A DNA stretch of 7,683 nucleotides from Marinosulfonomonas sp. (GTDB taxonomy: Bacteria; Pseudomonadota; Alphaproteobacteria; Rhodobacterales; Rhodobacteraceae): the NCBI GenBank assembly GCA_019090845.1, contig JAHRVD010000086.1:1-7683 (forward strand). Direction: 5' to 3'. How positions within the stretch are numbered: position 1 is the stretch's first letter; every line of letters begins with the position of its first letter. The translations under genes were made by a program, and so were the position numbers. The notes under the pieces were generated by a model. It was given only the letters and a program-made list of their open reading frames with translations, was not told where the DNA came from and searched no databases. Positions 5,353-7,683 of the stretch are shown piece after piece.

Positions 5353-5901
5353 ATGTCCTGGACCGATGAGCGCGTTGAAACCCTGAAAAAGATGTGGGGC
5401 GAAGGCCAGAGCGCCAGCCAGATTGCCAAGGAACTGGGCGGTGTGACCCGCAATGCAGTTATTGGAAAAGTGCATCGTCTGGGCCTGTCCAACCGCACCG
5501 GTGGCGCCACATCGGCGAAACCTGTCGCTAAGGAAAAGGCGGCCAGCAAAGCAGCCCCCAAGGCCCGAAGCAAGGTCGAGGTGGCCGCGCCCGAAACACC
5601 GCCCAAACCCGTTCACATCCGCCGCCAGATTATTCCGGCTGGCCAGCCATTGCCCCCGCAACCTTCGGCCAATGAAATCAGCCCCGAAGCGCTGGCCAGT
5701 GTTCGCGAAGTTGAAAAAACGGCCAAGAAAATTGGTCTGATGGAGTTGACCGAACGGACCTGCAAATGGCCGATCGGTGATCCGGCAACAGATGAATTCT
5801 GGTTCTGCGGTCTGGCAGTCAAGGCAGGAAAACCTTATTGCGAGGCGCATGTAAGCGTGGCATTTCAGCCAATGTCCAGCAGGCGTGACAGACGGCGCTA
5901 A
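5353..5901 (+). CDS. gcrA: GcrA cell-cycle transcriptional regulator
   Basis: An alphaproteobacterial regulator that binds sigma70-RNA polymerase and activates promoters carrying CcrM-methylated GANTC sites (established in Caulobacter). The protein has 182 residues, close to the 173 I recall for Caulobacter. The N-terminal helix-turn-helix MSWTDERVETLKKMW...GVTRNAVIGKVHRLGLS (1-46) is nearly unmistakable. Residues 47-110 form a low-complexity linker rich in Ala, Lys and Pro. The C-terminal part (about 125-170) matches the sigma-binding end and contains C137-KWP-IGDP, FC152G and PYC163EAH166, an arrangement that could hold a zinc ion. The tail is basic (SSRRDRRR). The start is firm: ATG with AAGGA six bases upstream. 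It is divergent from argD-argF and followed after 82 bases by a transporter pair in the same direction. No ctrA or ccrM is in view. Confidence 0.96.
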   Translation: MSWTDERVETLKKMWGEGQSASQIAKELGGVTRNAVIGKVHRLGLSNRTGGATSAKPVAKEKAASKAAPKARSKVEVAAPETPPKPVHIRRQIIPAGQPLPPQPSANEISPEALASVREVEKTAKKIGLMELTERTCKWPIGDPATDEFWFCGLAVKAGKPYCEAHVSVAFQPMSSRRDRRR

Positions 5902-5971
5902 CCGCGGGCAATTTGGCCTGATTTAGTGACGGTTATCTTGTGTGTGTCGGGTGATTTCCTGACTGGCCGTG

Positions 5972-5976
5972 AAAGG
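5972..5976 (+). promoter_or_regulatory. ribosome binding site fixing the yadG-like start
   Basis: AAAGG stands seven bases before the ATG at 5984. The in-frame GTG at 5969, which would add five residues, has no ribosome site and would itself overlap this one, so the ATG is chosen. Confidence 0.7.
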
Positions 5977-5983
5977 CACCCCG

Positions 5984-6910
5984 ATGTCGGCAATCATTTC
6001 TATTCGCAACCTGTCCAAGACGTTTGACGACGGGACGGTCGCGCTATCGAATGTGTCTCTGGATATCCAAAAGGGCGAAATCCTGGCGCTTCTCGGCCCT
6101 AACGGCGCTGGAAAAACAACATTTATTTCAATGGTTTGCGGGCTTGTTCGCGCGACATCTGGTGTGGTGACAGTCGATGGGCATGACATTGGGTCTGATT
6201 TTCGTGCCGCGCGCCGGTTGATCGGCTTGGTGCCTCAGGAAATCACGATTGAGCCATTTGAAAAAGTCATCCGCACGACCCGTTTTTCGCGTGGATTGTT
6301 TGGCAAACCACCAAACGAAAAACATATCGAACAAATCTTGCGGTCGCTTTCGCTATGGGACAAGCGCAATAGTCGAAATGTCGATCTGTCGGGCGGCATG
6401 AAACGCCGGGTTCTGATCGCCAAAGCGCTATCGCATGAACCCCGTATTCTGTTTCTGGATGAGCCGACAGCCGGTGTTGATGTTTCGCTACGCAAAAACA
6501 TGTGGGATCTGGTGCGCCGTTTGCGCGACGACGGCGTCACGATAATCCTGACGACCCATTATATCGACGAAGCCGAAGAAATGGCCGACCGGATTGGGAT
6601 TATCAACAAGGGAAAACTACAACTGGTTGAGCAAAAGGACGTGCTGATGAAGCAGCTTGGCGGAAAGCAGTTGAACCTTGAATTGAAAACTAAATTGGTC
6701 GCAGTGCCAACAGAGTTGGGAAGCTACAAGTTGAACCTGTCCGAAGACGGAATGTCGATGGTCTTTGACTATGATGCTCAGGCGGGACGCACCGGTATAA
6801 CGCGCTTGCTGGCCGATTTAGCCGCTGCGGGTATTTCTGTGCGCGATCTGGATACGTCACAAAGGTCGCTGGAACAAATTTTCCTGACATTGGTGGAGGA
6901 AAGTAGATGA
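5984..6910 (+). CDS. yadG: ABC-2 type exporter, ATP-binding subunit (YadG-like)
   Basis: The cytosolic ATPase of a two-gene ABC-2 transporter; the substrate is unknown. The protein has 308 residues, the same length I recall for E. coli YadG, and shares its runs such as [15 protein letters not shown] and [11 protein letters not shown]. Walker A GPNGAGKT is at 38-45, the Q-loop Gln at 85, the signature LSGGM at 135-139, Walker B ILFLDEP at 155-161, the D-loop at 163-166 and the switch His at 192, so it should be active. The last 85 residues form the extra C-terminal domain of this subfamily. The gene lies 82 bases after gcrA; no strong promoter or terminator is visible between, so read-through from gcrA is possible. 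Its stop overlaps the start of the permease gene as ATGA, preceded by GGAGGA. Confidence 0.93.
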   Translation: MSAIISIRNLSKTFDDGTVALSNVSLDIQKGEILALLGPNGAGKTTFISMVCGLVRATSGVVTVDGHDIGSDFRAARRLIGLVPQEITIEPFEKVIRTTRFSRGLFGKPPNEKHIEQILRSLSLWDKRNSRNVDLSGGMKRRVLIAKALSHEPRILFLDEPTAGVDVSLRKNMWDLVRRLRDDGVTIILTTHYIDEAEEMADRIGIINKGKLQLVEQKDVLMKQLGGKQLNLELKTKLVAVPTELGSYKLNLSEDGMSMVFDYDAQAGRTGITRLLADLAAAGISVRDLDTSQRSLEQIFLTLVEESR

Positions 6911-7645
6911 ACTGGTATGCCGTCCGGGCGATCTATATGTTTGAAATGTCGCGGGCATTCCGCACTGTCGTGCAGTCTGTTGTGTCTCCGGTTCTGTCCA
7001 CCGTCCTGTATTTCGTGGTATTTGGGACGGCGATTGGCAGCCGGATCGAATCCGTCGAGGGGGTTGCTTACGGCGCTTTTATTGTCCCCGGTCTGATCAT
7101 GCTTACGTTGCTGCAGCAATCTATCAGCAACGCCTCTTTTGGTATCTATTTCCCGAAGTTTATCGGCTCATTTTATGAACATTTGTCCGCGCCACTTACC
7201 TTTATTGAGATTGTTTTGGGGTATGTTGGTGCGGCCGCCAGCCGGTCTATCCTGATTGCTCTGATCATTCTTGGGACATCGACTTTGTTTGTCGAGATCA
7301 ACCTTTTGCACCCTGTGTGGATGGTTGCCTTTTTGCTTCTGACCAGTATCAGTTTTTCGCTGTTGGGCTTTATCATCGGCATCTGGGCGCGCAATTTTGA
7401 ACAGCTCCAAATGATACCTCTTCTGGTTATTACGCCGCTGGTTTTCCTTGGCGGCGCATTTTATTCGGTTTCGATGTTGCCGGGGGTCTGGCAGACGGTA
7501 ACCAAATTTAACCCGGTGCTTTACCTGATTTCGGGCTTTCGTTGGTCATTTTTTGGTGTGGCGGACGTGCCGGTTGGCGTTTCGTTGGGCGCTGTTAGCG
7601 TGTTTCTGGTTCTTTGCCTTGGCATGATCTGGTTCATTTTTGCCA
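6907..7645 (+). CDS. yadH: ABC-2 type exporter, permease subunit (YadH-like), 3' end missing
   Basis: The membrane partner of the preceding ATPase. About 246 native residues are present, against about 256 for E. coli YadH from memory, so only the last few are lost. Hydrophobic segments lie at about 24-44, 56-78, 98-128, 137-160, 168-188 and 228-246. Family marks are FIVPGLIM (58-65), [16 protein letters not shown] (93-108), the ABC-2 signature region, and [13 protein letters not shown] (201-213). The ATG at 6907 overlaps the ATPase stop and has GGAGGA (6895-6900) six bases upstream, so the two subunits are translationally coupled. The reading frame seems to continue to a TAA at 7681-7683 with the ending [10 protein letters not shown], but those codons are sequencing adapter; the true C-terminus is not in this assembly. 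Confidence 0.93.
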
Positions 7646-7683
7646 CTGTCTCTTATACACATCTGACGCTGCCGACGACTTAA
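7646..7683. other. Nextera (Tn5 mosaic-end) sequencing adapter, assembly contamination
   Basis: Bases 7646-7664 are CTGTCTCTTATACACATCT, the 19-bp Tn5 mosaic end. Bases 7665-7678, GACGCTGCCGACGA, continue exactly as the reverse complement of the Illumina Nextera read 1 adapter. That makes 33 matching bases in all. The last five bases, CTTAA, fall where an i5 index would begin. This is untrimmed library sequence at a contig end, not a transposon in the organism. Native DNA ends at about 7645, give or take a base or two of chance match. Confidence 0.97.

Noticed and set aside
5969..5983. GTG start five codons upstream of the YadG-like ATPase ATG
   Set aside because: It has no Shine-Dalgarno and would place the AAAGG site inside the coding region; the ATG at 5984 is well spaced from that site.
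7646..7683. Tn5 or IS50 end inserted in the permease gene
   Set aside because: The mosaic end is a synthetic hybrid of Tn5 ends and is followed by Illumina adapter bases, so it comes from library preparation and not from transposition.

Overview
The window looks like alphaproteobacterial chromosome, most likely Rhodobacterales (roseobacter-like). The main reasons are a GcrA cell-cycle regulator, an argD-argF operon divergent from gcrA, and the style of the ArgF, ArgD and Nudix proteins. That placement is inferred from gene content and remembered family sequences, not from a search. It is ordinary housekeeping DNA with no phage, IS element, CRISPR or RNA gene visible. The right end is a contig end that runs into sequencing adapter.

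Layout. 1-659 (-): N-terminal 219 codons of 6-phosphogluconate dehydrogenase (gnd), cut by the window edge. 660-821: divergent promoter region with a 17-bp palindrome, a perfect DnaA box and a sigma70-like promoter. 822-1283 (+): Nudix hydrolase of the DIPP-like type. 1387-2868 (+): PiT-family phosphate transporter, convergent with the next operon across a 16-base gap. 5010-2885 (-): argD then argF, overlapping by ATGA, which together supply two steps of arginine synthesis. 5011-5352: 342-base divergent region between argD and gcrA. 5353-5901 (+): gcrA. 5984-7645 (+): YadG/YadH-type ABC-2 exporter, ATPase and permease overlapping by ATGA; the permease is cut at the contig end. 7646-7683: Nextera/Tn5 adapter, not genome.

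The most interesting item is in the argD leader. A sigma70-like promoter (5185-5213, -) would start transcription at or within two bases of an ATG. That ATG opens a 15-codon ORF, MNTIQTNCQLLRRRR, ending in four consecutive arginine codons (CGA CGC CGA CGC) and a stop, 118 bases upstream of the argD start codon. This is the architecture of a ribosome-mediated attenuator sensing charged tRNA-Arg, and the apparent leaderless start resembles trpL of Sinorhizobium meliloti. The leader RNA holds several mutually exclusive pairings, including one that could mask the argD ribosome binding site, but no clear intrinsic terminator. Translational attenuation or a Rho-dependent scheme is therefore as likely as classical termination. 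I know of no description of an arginine leader peptide of this kind in this group, but could not check.

The argD/gcrA region also has a GANTC (CcrM-type) site inside a small inverted repeat between the two divergent promoters, which is notable because GcrA acts at GANTC sites.
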